A DNA stretch of 64,000 nucleotides from Hypomesus transpacificus (taxonomy: Eukaryota; Chordata; Actinopteri; Osmeriformes; Osmeridae). The stretch's first letter is position 1; each line of letters starts with the position of its first letter. The position numbers and the translations under genes are program-made. This document shows positions 35,960 to 50,985 of the stretch, one piece after another. The notes beneath the pieces are model-generated. The model searched no databases. It saw nothing but the letters and a program-made list of their open reading frames with translations, and was not told the origin of the DNA. Location: NCBI RefSeq assembly GCF_021917145.1, contig NC_061064.1, positions 3,335,137 to 3,399,136 of the forward strand, given 5' to 3'.

Positions 35960-37619
35960 GGTGACAAAACACAGCCAGTAAAGGGAAAGACTACCGCTTG
36001 CCGGGAGACAAGACAGCGAGGTTGGCTTAGGACGCTAGCGGAAAGGAGCGAGTTTCCAGAAGACTCGAAGGCGTGTTCTTCGACATTTCCTGCGAGAGTC
36101 CCAATTGGACAGCTCCGCACGTTAAATACATACGTCATTGGTTACTTTAGTTGTCAATCCCACAAATCTTTGAGAGTGATGTTCTGGTAAAAAAAGAATT
36201 TCTACAAAAATAGAGAATTGCAATTCCTATCAAACCATTTTACATAAACTTATTAACAATGATTGTGCGCTGTACCTTGCTCAAGCGACATTAATGACCA
36301 CTACATATACGCATCTTCATGTAGTCTTCAATATTGGTAATTGATCATGAATTCTAATAGTCTAATTAGTAGTTTTTTAAATCACATAGCTCATTGAATT
36401 GATGACCAAAATATGACAAAGCACGTGATTTAATCAGAAGTTTATTCAATATGTACATCTAAAGCACTGCATTTCATATTAATTACATTCAGAAACTTTT
36501 CTGGAAGAACATAGGTTTCAGAAACCCACTCGTCATTTACACATTATGAAATCACATTCTCAAACTCTTCGACCTTATCTATGAACTGACCATCTCTAAG
36601 GAATCATCCTTGTAACAGCATGGGTCACCTGATTGGTTGATGTGTTGGTTGGCATGAATAGGTGTAACCTGATAGGTATATATAGGGATAAGTCTCAACC
36701 ATAAAGCCAAACCAATCAGGGTCTTGCTGGTATGCTACCATATTGTATTTTTACTTTGAACTAAATCAAAAACCATGGTGCTCCCCCTCTTCTTTCATCA
36801 GTGTTATGATACAAGTCAACAGGACCCAATTGCTGTGGTCAGTTTAACAGTTGGCTGGACAACCATAAGACAGCCAAAAGAAAAACCAGGAGGACCATTC
36901 ACCTACTTACATGGGAAAATAAAATACTAAATCATAACTGTCCTCCAAGAGCAATAATTATCTTATACAATCAATTGGTTCTGTGTATACAAATAGGTGG
37001 CTGAAATCTAACAAAATGTGTCATTTTGAAGCTCATTTTTCAATAGCCCCGACACACTTTCACAGAATGACTCACTCTCGCAGAAGTGGCTCCATCCTGT
37101 TTTACAGTTGCATAGCTAAAATGTCACACATTTTTTGGAATGAAAGCCAGTTAATGTCAGACTTTGACTTAAGACTAACCGACACAGCAGGAACTTTGCC
37201 TGTGAAGGAAACAGGACTAGTGCAGGAGACCACTGGGGGAGGGGAAAAAATACAGACATAAAACAAAATTTCATCTCAATTTCTAACCTAGTTCACCTAG
37301 TAAAACTGACCATCCATTTGGGTGATGTAGACAGCTGAGAAACGAGAGAAAAAGAATGATGTTGATTCAAGCACAACATATGGAGTGTCAGGACCAGTAA
37401 CAAATCATTAGCAGTAACTTATAACATAATCGTATTGACAATTTGTTTGACCTTTTGATTTGAATTGTGTTAGGTTAATACAGAAATAAAAGGGTGAAAA
37501 AACCCCAGAGACAAGTGGCAAGCATGTTGATGTCAACGCTGAAATTCATGGCAGTGCACACTCTGAAGGTTGGTTACGTTCTCTACGGATCAGGGTGGAA
37601 ATAGCTGTGGTGGCATTTG
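35960..37619. other. cct6a promoter and nipsnap2 3' UTR
   Basis: The first few hundred bases above 35959 are the likely cct6a 5' UTR and promoter. AATAAA on the minus strand at 36446-36441 is a plausible end for nipsnap2, giving it a 3' UTR of about 1.2 kb down from 37619. No PSPH-like sequence was seen, although PSPH lies between these two genes in human. Confidence 0.55.
36441..36446 (-). promoter_or_regulatory. Polyadenylation signal (nipsnap2)
   Basis: AATAAA on the minus strand (TTTATT on the plus strand), downstream of the nipsnap2 stop and before the cct6a promoter. Confidence 0.5.
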
Positions 37620-40600
37620 CTACTTCAGAAGAGAAGTCTTCATTGGGATCATTATTCTTGACTCCATGTGCTGGATCAAAGGAACTAAAATACAAGGAAC
37701 ATAAATGAATCTTTCCTTACACTTAGAAGAGGGAAACAAAGTCATGAGGGACAGCAATAAAGGACCAAGTGCACAAGAAAGAAAATCAATAAGCAACAAA
37801 GCTTACCAGTGTAATAAACAACTTCATCCCAGCCCTCATGTTGCCAGGCTGCATTTCTGGTGTCTTCTCTTGACTGGAGATCTTTGTAAGCTAATGAATG
37901 CAACATTCAAATGTAAGTATTTTCCAGTGCTTCAAATCAGCAACATTTAAGATATTACAAAAAAAAAACGTATGATTTGTATTGGGGATTTGTTCCCCTT
38001 GAGGAAGAATGAAATATACATCAATCGAATCAATCCATCTAAACGTGTTATAGTCTTACCCCAGAGGTGGTGTACCATGTAGAGGCTACCGATCTGAGAG
38101 AAGAAGCCTCCCACAGCTTCCTGGTCCTGCTGACGGAACTCAATGGCACGAGCCCTGTGGAACACACAGCACTGGCTTTGCATGACCAGGACTCAACTGA
38201 ATTGTTGCTGTCAAGAAACACAATCGTAGCTAAGAGAAATTAAGAATATATACTCCATTAATATATATATATACATACACACACTGTTAAAATATACAAA
38301 TACAAATTGTATTTGAATTGATGACTCAGATTTGTGAGAAGGATTATCATTAATTCACTGCTCCTCTCTGATTACAGTTAATCTCCCCAGAGATTCGTAT
38401 GACATTAAGTCTTTCTATCCGGAATTCTGGTTTGAATTGTCAAATTAGAGCAGACATATTCCATTACATATAATATATATTGGTCAAATCTATTTTTTGT
38501 ATTCAATCATCTCTTATCATTCATGCTTTTGACATGCAGACGTAGTACAGGAAAGGTGTACCGTATAATCTCATAATTCAGCTACAATCTGTAAAAGCAA
38601 TGGTGATATAAAAGAGTTCTGTACATCCTTAGGTGGCATATTATAAAATAACACTAAACGCCTAAATAATTTAAATGAGAAAAGCGCTGCCTTACCAGTA
38701 GTTTCCCCACTCAATCATGGTTCCTGGCTAAAAAAGGGAGCAGGAATAGGTGAGACTGATAAGCAAGTACATTAAGTATACCCAGTCAACTAGTCAGAGA
38801 CACAGAGATATTAAGATACTGAGGAGAGACTCACTCTGAGTTGGTAGGTGCGGAGCTCGTAGATGTTAGGTCCTGGACGGGGTACAGGCTCATTCCAGAA
38901 GCTGAACTCCAGCAGCAGCTGGTTCTTCCGGGACAGGAGCATCTTCCCACGCTCGTTTCTATACTCCATGAACTCCTACAGCAAGGCGATTTTTTTTTGT
39001 ATAATCCTTTTTACAATCGATGTCACAGAGGGCTTCACAAATGACCACAGATCAGCAAATGTTAATTGAAATAGCATCAGGCTCCAAGATTCTTGAGATA
39101 ATAAATTGCAATCCTCTCAAACTGTTGCTCAATAGCAGATTCATACCATACCTTATTCTGCCTGAGTTTGTTCATACACTCCGTTAGGGCAGGGTAGCCT
39201 CCCCGATATCTCCATAGGTGAACTGGCACCAAGGGGAAATGATAACAAAAAAGAGAGAGGAGATGGAACATGGATTCTGCTTGTCTAGCTATTTATTAAG
39301 TCCTTGTGTTATCTTCGGGTCATTGTGACCATTCAGTCATTGTGACAAATGTTGTTAAAAGGGTTAAAAGACAACTGTGTGCCTGTGTGTTCTTACCGGC
39401 TTGGTCTTGTTCTCCATACCATGTGTTCCAGGTACCTACCAGCTCACATGGGTAGTGAGAGTCAGCAGTGATGGAGGGCAGGACATCATCACTAGAAACA
39501 CAAACATGAATAAATAAATAAAAAAGCAGACTGTAGTTAATATAGGTATAATTCAAACAAAGTCATTCATCTGATTTCTTACTAAAGATGGCAGGACGCA
39601 GGAACATCTTACCAAAGTTTGTTGTAAGCGTCAAGGCACTCAGGCTTGACATTATGAACTGTAAAAGAGAAATGCTTTTCACATTATACAGTATGTAACA
39701 GATTGCGTGGCAAAGGCCTGGAAAGAACGTCAGACATATTTTAATCCATCTTAATCCTGCCTAAAAAACACAATCCAGACATTGTAATCTTACACAGTTC
39801 ACATAAGAGCCTAAGATTTAAGTGTGGGCATGTGTACGTTTTGAAATTAGTCATAAAAATACATACATTGTATCTTATAGAGGTTGCTTTCTTCCTTCTT
39901 AGCGAGCAGGTGAGAGTGAGGATCCTTTCTGGGATCCACCTTTCGAACAAACAGAGACTTGAACCAGCTGTCCTCACTCTGTTTATTGGTGGATGCTGAG
40001 AGATTCCTAAATGCAGTTGGGAAGGGAAGATGAACAGAGATAGTACTGTGATTTGAAGGATTGCAATGGTGACGTAACTACTTAAGCCATGTAGAACGTA
40101 ACTCAAAACAAAAGTTATTGTCCATATAAAGGAACACTACAAGCTTATTCTTAATTCCATGTTCCAACACTGCTCGAGAGCATATATAACTGGTAGCTAA
40201 AGTAGGTAATTTTGGCAGCTTTCCAACTGATTTGGTATGTACCAGAACTAAAGTCTGCATTGAATTCGCTAGCCTATATATTACAATACAGTTTTAATGG
40301 TGTGTGACAACATATCGTTGCCTAGTGCTGCACTTCTAACTTCTAACTTAATCATAAAAGAGGGTGCGTGAGACACAAAATAACACCGCTTATTGTGTGA
40401 CCTTGAGCCAGACGTTCATTCAATTGCAAATCCAATGCTCTTACACAGCGTCCAGTGAATTAGCTAGTACTGTTGTCATCAAGGGCTAGCTTAGCTATTG
40501 TCAGTGTGTCATGCCTCTCTTGCTAAGTAGTTGCACATTTGCTTAAAAAGACAAAAACTAAAAAAACTAAATAAAGAAAACTAGTTAAACGTCTCTCTAA

Positions 40601-40919
40601 ATGCACTTTGATGCATGACTGTGAAGTAGCAGTTATATTTTAAGTTCTAGCAAATACATGTACGATTGCCCAAGCCAATGACATCTAATCATAGGTAGTA
40701 GTTAGCAGTAAAACGCCTCGGGAAAGCTAGGCTAGTTAGCTTACAACAAAGTTTGCCAAGAATAAATACGCATATATAATTACGTCCACTATCATGATTA
40801 TGTCAGCAATAAATCGGGCAGTCTAACCTGGCAATAAGTGAGACTTGTCCGTTTGTCCAGACCCCGTTTTTAGTCTGTTTCAGCCCACTGCCTACACTGT
40901 GAAGGACTCGGGTCGCCAT
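37620..40919 (-). CDS. nipsnap2: NipSnap homologue 2 (mitochondrial)
   Basis: Ten exons on the minus strand: 40919-40828, 40006-39867, 39658-39613, 39491-39397, 39222-39152, 38975-38835, 38727-38696, 38154-38060, 37890-37807 and 37684-37620. Phases close to 286 aa, identical in length to human NIPSNAP2. The N-terminus ([19 protein letters not shown]) is basic and fits a mitochondrial presequence. The body has two NIPSNAP ferredoxin-like repeats: [32 protein letters not shown] and [12 protein letters not shown] in the first, and [20 protein letters not shown] and [15 protein letters not shown] in the second. NIPSNAP1/2 are mitochondrial proteins that act as mitophagy signals when exposed on damaged organelles. 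The choice of NIPSNAP2 over NIPSNAP1 rests on synteny with mrps17, cct6a and sumf2 and on length. Intron 4 holds a short TTAA-flanked repeat. Confidence 0.95.
39300..39363 (+). mobile_element. Short TTAA-flanked MITE remnant in nipsnap2 intron 4
   Basis: GTCCTTGTGTTATCTTCGGG and a TCATTGTGACC motif, bounded by TTAA at 39296-39299 and 39364-39367. It shares its left end with the larger element at 55821-56033. TTAA target sites are typical of piggyBac-type transposition. Confidence 0.55.
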
Positions 40920-41302
40920 CTTTCCCCTGAATGAGCGTTGACCACTGTACCAGCGATGTCAAAAGTAGTGGAAAACATAGTACCACTGTCTCCAGCAGGT
41001 GGCAGTACATCCTACAACAAAAATCTATAACAGAACTTCATTAATTTATATGGGCCAGGGTGACCAATGTGCCTCCATAATTTTATTTTACTAAATAATA
41101 TGCATATGAAACAGTCTTAGGCTTACTTCAGTTTGCCAGTGTTGAATGTAGTGGCTGTACTCATTATTTCACCTTACAGTTTCCACTTTCCATTTTTTAT
41201 TCAACATCAAGACACTGAAGTAGCACACTGAATTTAATCGGAAATAGAATGAAAACAAAATATTAACAACACCTAATACATATTTCAAAAATTAGTTGAA
41301 CG

Positions 41303-42103
41303 TTAGACTGTTGTTGCTGCAGAAGAAGAGGCTGGTTTTGTACAAGCAGAGCTTTTGTCTGAAGAGGCGGCAGAGATGTTAAGTTCCCGTAATTTCTCCG
41401 TTAGCGTTGTTTCCTGCTCAAGGCGCTGTGTGGGGTCGCTTAGGGGCTCCAAGAAATCTGTTCCTGCAACCCTCTTCCCAGTCAGAGGGTCCACTCCTTT
41501 CCCTACTTTATGCACAATCTCTGCCAGTTCATGTTTCACATGCTTGGACCTGCGCTCTGTTAGGGCCTTCAAAAGAACTATGTCACCCACAGTGCACTGC
41601 TGCAAGACATCATGAGCGAAGTAGGTCTTCTTCTTGTTGTAGAACTGTAGAATGGAGTGGGAAGACAACATTGTGTTATCAATGTCTATACTTTTAAAAC
41701 ATATCTGGAAAGCTTAAATTGGCTGCCTATATTTTTTATTTCTTTGTATGACTTCTATTATTTTTAAATAAGTCACTGGCTGGGTGAAAAAGTGAACAGT
41801 TCAACTGTACAATACTTTTACTGACACAGTAAAACACATAAAATTGAACAAACTCAAACTTGTTCAAGAGTCAGGGCTAGGCATAGGCTTAGTGTAATCT
41901 AAATGTTTGATTTCTTCAACAAAATGGGGACATTCACTAAACCATGCTGCTGTAGCCTACACTCCCAGTCTTGGCGTTACCTTAAGAAGGTATGGGTCCA
42001 GCACCATTCGAGTCACTCGAACTTTGGCTGTCTTCTGCATTTTGGTGCCGACAACTTTGCCAATGATCCATTTGGCATGGACCGATGCCTTATTCACCGA
42101 CAT
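41303..42103 (-). CDS. mrps17: Mitochondrial ribosomal protein S17
   Basis: Two coding exons on the minus strand, 42103-41981 and 41644-41303, giving 154 aa. The protein has the uS17 OB-fold: [40 protein letters not shown], then [20 protein letters not shown] and [16 protein letters not shown]. It is a component of the small subunit of the mitochondrial ribosome. Human MRPS17 is 130 aa; here about 24 residues rich in Ser, Ala and Thr extend the C-terminus (ends SSSAATTV). A splice acceptor (CCACACTAG) about 30 bases upstream of the ATG suggests a non-coding first exon further up, near 42500. In human the gene is also directly upstream of NIPSNAP2 on the same strand. Confidence 0.95.
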
Positions 42104-42134
42104 ATTGAGTCTTTTATCAAGGTATGAATGAACC

Positions 42135-43569
42135 TAGTGTGGAAACAATCATGTTATATGTTATTAAATAATGTTTGGTGTTTGACAGTCAAGGTGCAAG
42201 GTGATATACTGTCTGTTTCATATAGTACAGATCAGAGAATGACCGAATGAATGACATTTCAAATACATTTCACATTAAGCTCCCTAACTATTTGCACAAA
42301 AACTGTATTTAGCCAAATAAAGCCTACGGGTAGTTACTGTATTAGCTAAGAGCTAGCTCTAGCTAGCTAGTTTCCAGGGTTATGTTAGACATTTAAAATA
42401 ATTTTGCATTTACTACTCTCCTGAAAATTATATAACAGAGTAAAATATGAAAGATACTTGTCAATATCTACAAAACAATATCACCTACTGTATTTAATAA
42501 CTGATAAACTGAAGGTCAGACACTCTTCAACGCGGACTCCCCATCCATGCGAGTGTGACTTGTTTTGATGACGTATTTCCAAATACGGGTTCAGAGGAGG
42601 GACATAAAACCTAGTTACGTACTTCCAGATTGGTGTGTATGTAAGTGCCTGGTGTTTGGCGTTGTTCAATTTGTCCTGTGCAATACCAGATTGGTGTACA
42701 GTACTGGTCGTTCTTGTATCCTACAGGTATCCAAATGCTCACTTTTCCGACATACATTTTGTCTGCTTCTTGAGTTTAAATATATACATTTTAAGTTTGG
42801 CTATTGTAATTACCAACATCTGACCCAATAGCTTGCAATCAAAGCAGTAATTTGGAATCAAAAGCATGTCTTCTGATTTCCAACGGAAAACAGGTGAGTG
42901 GAGAACTGTAAATGTATGCATAGACCCAAGTAAATACTCTGTCCCTGAGTGGGAATTGGCAGTGTGTCAGAACCAACCACAGAACAATCTGGGGTTAATC
43001 AGACGCATTCAGGGGGAAAACAGGCCTGATTCTCTCTTGTTTCCCATGTAAGGCAGTCCAATCATTGGCAACTTTGACATACTCGCAGAAACAGCCAACA
43101 GAAAACACTCCATAATGTAAAGGACTATTTACACACCCACAGCATCATTAATTGCACTCTCAGTTAACACAACACAACACAATACATATTGGAATACAGC
43201 ATCTGAGTTCAGGTACAATCCTACGTGTCATAAGTAAGTTACAGTGTATGCTTACATATGGAACAGGGTCTAGCCTTCCCTGTTTCTTATTTACCCAAGG
43301 ATAAGATCATATGTTACATGCATGCTTTCATGCAGGAGGGAGCTGACATTCATGATATCAGCTCAGTCTCACATAAAGCCAGGAAAGGCCGATATGCTGT
43401 GACACAACACAGAGGTACAGTTAAAACAAATGATTGCATACCGGCAAAAATATTGCCTTTTTTGTGGTCGATAGTATAGTTGGTTTACTCAACCGTGGAC
43501 TGGTGTATGACATTTTCTGTTAGATATTAAGGCAAACATCTGGTACAGCTGTTCAGAAGTAATCTGATC
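42135..43569. other. mrps17 5' region and intergenic sequence
   Basis: The mrps17 promoter and first exon are expected in about 42480-42600, where a CRE-like TGACGTA occurs (42568-42574). No other gene was recognised, and the open frames are short and unsupported. Confidence 0.45.
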
Positions 43570-43772
43570 GGATTTTGGGATTGGATCAAATATTGAAAAT
43601 GGGTTTTTCAAATTAATAAAAGGATTCTGAAATCGGATTAGATCACTTTATCCAGCCTTGATTTTGATCTGGATCAAATCTTCATTGAGTATTGTTCAAA
43701 ACGTTTTAGTAGGACTGGGATTCATTTGACCCAAAAAATAAGGATTATCCTTATCCCAAAAGAAAGGTGGAT
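43570..43772. promoter_or_regulatory. Dense GGAT/ATCC cluster upstream of the Myb-like gene
   Basis: Twelve GGAT or ATCC tetramers in 203 bases (at 43570, 43578, 43583, 43622, 43635, 43650, 43671, 43718, 43742, 43747, 43753 and 43769). About 1.6 are expected at random. A smaller cluster of five lies downstream of the gene at 44987-45062. They could be binding sites for the encoded protein or subterminal repeats of a former transposon; this is inference. Confidence 0.45.
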
Positions 43773-43838
43773 TCAGGGTGTATTTATGAAGTATTACAAT
43801 GACTCAATCATCAGAGGAGTTTTGAACAATGGCATTAC

Positions 43839-44669
43839 TTGGATGTTCAGTCAGTCCCTCATTCTGAGAGAACACTGGAGGTTGGTCTGGGTGTTCAACA
43901 GGCTTGGGTGCATCATAAACGTAACACGAAGAAGTGGACCATGGACTCAAAAGGACCAAATTTCACTGCTGCAGAAACCAATGCATTAATGGAGGGTGTT
44001 AGGTGCTATTATGCCTCAATAGTAGGACGTTTTAATTCTACTAAGGGCGGAGAGGTAACTAACAAAAAGAAAAAAGAAATTTGGGAGAAAATCACCCAGA
44101 ATGTGAATGACGTGGGGTTTGGTCAGAAGAGGACCACGGAGCAAGTGAAATTTAGATGGAAGAATCTGAAGGCCAGAGCAACGAAGGAAGCAAAAAACAT
44201 CCAAACAGGCAACAAGACCATTAGGAGAGGTAATTACTCAGACGTGGTTCTTGACATTATCGGAGATGAAAACTTTCAAGCTCTGCAAGGGATTCAAGGT
44301 GTTGTGGGGGATGGTGTGCCCATGATTATAGAGGAAAGCGAGCCACTTCCTCCTAATGCAGAACAAAACTTTATTCTGGATCTCAGTCCTGCTATTGAGG
44401 AAGAAGGTGGATCCTCGCTAGTGGAGCCAGTAGTCATTGCCACAGGAGCTCAGAATAAAGTCTGGACGCGTTCTTTGCCAAACAAAGATGATAATATCTA
44501 TAAGTCACTTTTTAAACGAGAAACTGAAAAAGCAGACGTACAGATTCGACTGGCGAAGGAACAAATCACTCTTACCCAAATACAGCAAACCAAAGCCAGA
44601 CTTGAGATCCGCCTCCTCAAAGCCGGGCTTCAAAAAGCTGGTTTATCCACAAATGAAGAAGAACTCTGA
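43839..44669 (+). CDS. Myb/SANT-like DNA-binding protein, probably Harbinger-derived
   Basis: One intact exon of up to 276 aa. A later ATG at 43941 (MDSKGPNFTAAE) gives 242 aa and is the likelier start, since the homology begins there and the first 34 residues look like untranslated sequence. Residues just after MDSKG form a Myb/SANT-like helix bundle of the type shared by NAIF1 and the Myb-like protein of PIF/Harbinger transposons: FTAAETNALMEGV, KKKKEIWEKITQNVNDVG, RTTEQVKFRWKNLKAR. The middle is acidic, and the C-terminal 60 residues are a charged helix (KADVQIRLAKEQITLTQIQQ), a likely oligomerisation coil. No Harbinger nuclease is present nearby. It may be a domesticated gene or an orphan second ORF of a transposon. 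The function is unknown beyond probable DNA binding. Confidence 0.7.
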   Translation: MDVQSVPHSERTLEVGLGVQQAWVHHKRNTKKWTMDSKGPNFTAAETNALMEGVRCYYASIVGRFNSTKGGEVTNKKKKEIWEKITQNVNDVGFGQKRTTEQVKFRWKNLKARATKEAKNIQTGNKTIRRGNYSDVVLDIIGDENFQALQGIQGVVGDGVPMIIEESEPLPPNAEQNFILDLSPAIEEEGGSSLVEPVVIATGAQNKVWTRSLPNKDDNIYKSLFKRETEKADVQIRLAKEQITLTQIQQTKARLEIRLLKAGLQKAGLSTNEEEL

Positions 44670-48429
<3,760 letters not shown>

Positions 48430-48854
48430 CTCTGTTTTGGTACACTAATTGTGTACTGCTTTCATGGACCAATGAATTGAATGCGAGAAATTGGATTTTG
48501 GATTTTTATGCACGGATGTATGATTTCCATACTGTTATCCTGTGTGTGTGTGTGTGACCATGTAAGTGTGTCAGGAGGCAGCATCACCAGCATTGGAAAC
48601 CCCAGTAGTGTGAACTCACCCTGACAGATGGACTGTGATGTCATGATGTCACAATTAAAACAATGATGGTGGTAGAATACCATAGACGTTTTCCGCCCCA
48701 ACGCACTGATGTCATGGCTGAAGCTGAGGCCTGTGCCGTCCACAGATAAGGGAACTCTGGGCTGAGCTCTATCTCACAGAGCAGGCTGGAAAGAAACTTA
48801 AATGCAAGCCTACTCCACCAACCCTGGCGAAATCTGTTGAACACACACTGCTTT

Positions 48855-48932
48855 CTGCCTTTGGGTCATTGCGACCCACCGTCGTGGAGCAAAAGGTGGG
48901 TCACAATGACCCGAAGGCAGCACAAAAGGTTA
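48855..48932. mobile_element. Hairpin repeat with GGGTCATTGYGACCC motif
   Basis: CTTTGGGTCATTGCGACCCACC pairs with GGTGGGTCACAATGACCCGAAGG as a long imperfect hairpin, followed by CAGCACAAAAGGTTA. The right end matches the TTAA-flanked element at 55821-56033, so it is probably a deleted relative. Confidence 0.6.
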
Positions 48933-50770
48933 GGACCACAGTGACAAATGGTTATTGCGGCGACTATTAGAAAGGCAATAAGTCCTAATTACGCTCCCTC
49001 GGCCGGGTCGTGTCACACGTGACAGAAGGTTAACAGCACAAAGGCTTGGCACACAGCCACAAAGCGAGTAGGAAGGACTGTGCAAGTCTTTGAACTGTGA
49101 GCCTGGTTGTCCTTCAGTGATTAGTAGTGAATGTGCTTTCAAATTAACTGATATGGGTAGGTGGTGTAGCATAAATCAAGTGAATTGTAAGGGGGGAGAT
49201 TTGCGGGTGTCTGCAGATCTGCAACACCACTGGATATTGTCTGGGTGTGATTATGCAGCTTCCAACCAAGTCTTCCATTTCTGAATTAGACCCCATAAAA
49301 CTTGATGATCTAAAATGGTGAAATTGGCTCCGGTTCCACTGTTTGTGGCAAGGATAGAGACAAATTGTGTTCTATTTCTAGAGGCAATTTAGACAATCTG
49401 CAAGGAAATTGACCCCATTATTCCAATCATGTATGGTTATGCTACTTATCACTGGTGAGAGAATTGAATCATGATTTTATTTCAAATCCCCCTTGACTGG
49501 CTGCAAACTGAGAGTGAAGGACATTTACCCCACCCAGCGTTATATTACAGTATTAACAACAGATGCCGTTCAATTCTTCCGATCAAACCTCAACAGTCTG
49601 AATAGTTGTTCATATACATGTAATGTACAAACTACATTTTAACTGCATTCTAATGAAGATCTGGAAACACAGACTGCAACGCTTAACAACATTCAGATTT
49701 AGTCATTTAGCAGACGCTCTTATCCAGAACGACTTACAATAAGTACAGGGACATTCCCCCGAAGCAAGTAAGGTGAAGTGGACACAACGTCATTTCGCAC
49801 GGTCGGGAATCGATCCGGCAACCTTCTGATTATTAGCCCGATTCCCTAACCGCTCGGCCACCTGACTCCCATTTGACATAGGCAGCACAGCACCCTGGTG
49901 GGTGTAAGACATATGTCTGAGAGTTGAATTGGCCTCCAGCGTGTGAAGAGGTTCAGTCTCCTCTCAGTTTGATAAATGATATGTCACACCAGAGAGCTGC
50001 ATGAGTCTATATAAAGATTACAGTAACCTCACCCCTTTTTTTTCGCTCTCGCAAAACATCGTTGTTCATGGTTCCAGCCTTTAGCTCACGGTTTCTGTTG
50101 CCAAAGTGTCTAAGCTCAATGTTTATATCCTGGCTGTCTGATAGGGTCTGATTCTACATATGGTCAGAAGTTAGGAATGCAGGTATGCGCACCACTTGCA
50201 GAGCTGCACACAGCTGCCAGAATTCAGACTGACACCTCAGCCCAATCTTTTCTCTCTCCCTCTCTTCATGGAGTGATTAAATTCTCCTGTTTTGTTTGTG
50301 CAGTGATTCAGTGGCCTGGATCAGATGTAGTGTGCTCATGACTGTGGCATGCGCTGACAATACTGATATGTTTACCACTCCACACAGATACATTGACACG
50401 CATGCCTGAGCACACACTTACACACATGCACACTTACTTGGATATAGGATTGTATATAGAGTTTGGTCATGATTCAAAGTGCTTTGTCTTTTCATCCTGT
50501 CGTTTTAACTGGGTTGGGAAAGGAAAGTGGGATGTTTTGATTCAGTTTGTATCAAGAGATGGCCACACCATGGTACTTCTACCAACCAAATCCTGGCATT
50601 TTCCATTGTTATTCATACTTTAACAGTTTGTTTTATAGTATTTCATGTTGGTTTAGATGCCAACAACACCCTCAGAAAGTGCAGCTGCCCCAGAACCACC
50701 TGTAGTGCTTCACCCAGCCTGGCTATGTTGATCGTCTCATTCCCACTGAGTCAGTGGGTGCATTCCAAAG
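48933..50770. other. Intergenic sequence with one SINE
   Basis: No supported gene. The only recognised element is the SINE at 49690-49870. Open frames are short and lack codon or homology support. Confidence 0.4.
49690..49870 (-). repeat. tRNA-derived SINE with internal deletion
   Basis: Minus strand: GGGAGTCAGGTGGCCGAGCG, GGTTGCCGGATCGATTCCCG, and a tail CTAAATGACTAAATCTGAATG. It has the same family layout as the copy at 11381, but the CCTTGGGCAAGGC core is deleted. Confidence 0.85.
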
Positions 50771-50985
50771 AGACTGTTCCACTGGTCCATGCCCCACAAA
50801 GAAACTGTTCCACTGGTCCATGCCCCACAAAGAGACTGTTCCACTGGTCCATGCCCCACAAAGAGACTGTTCCACTGGTCCATGCCCCACAAAGAGACTG
50901 TTCCACTGGTCCATGCCCCACAAAGAGACTGTTCCACTGGTCCATGCCCCACAAAGAGACTGTTCCACTGGTCCATGCCCCACAC
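50771..50985 (+). repeat. 31-bp minisatellite, seven copies
   Basis: The unit begins AGACTGTTCCACTGGTCCAT and ends GCCCCACAAAG. Copies start at 50771, 50802, 50833, 50864, 50895, 50926 and 50957, nearly identical (one AAACTG variant in copy 2). As 31 is not a multiple of three and the unit has no stop in any frame, all six frames are open through the array. Confidence 0.97.

Noticed and set aside
35960-37619. A psph gene between cct6a and nipsnap2
   Set aside because: Expected from human order, but no exon-like segment was seen on either strand.
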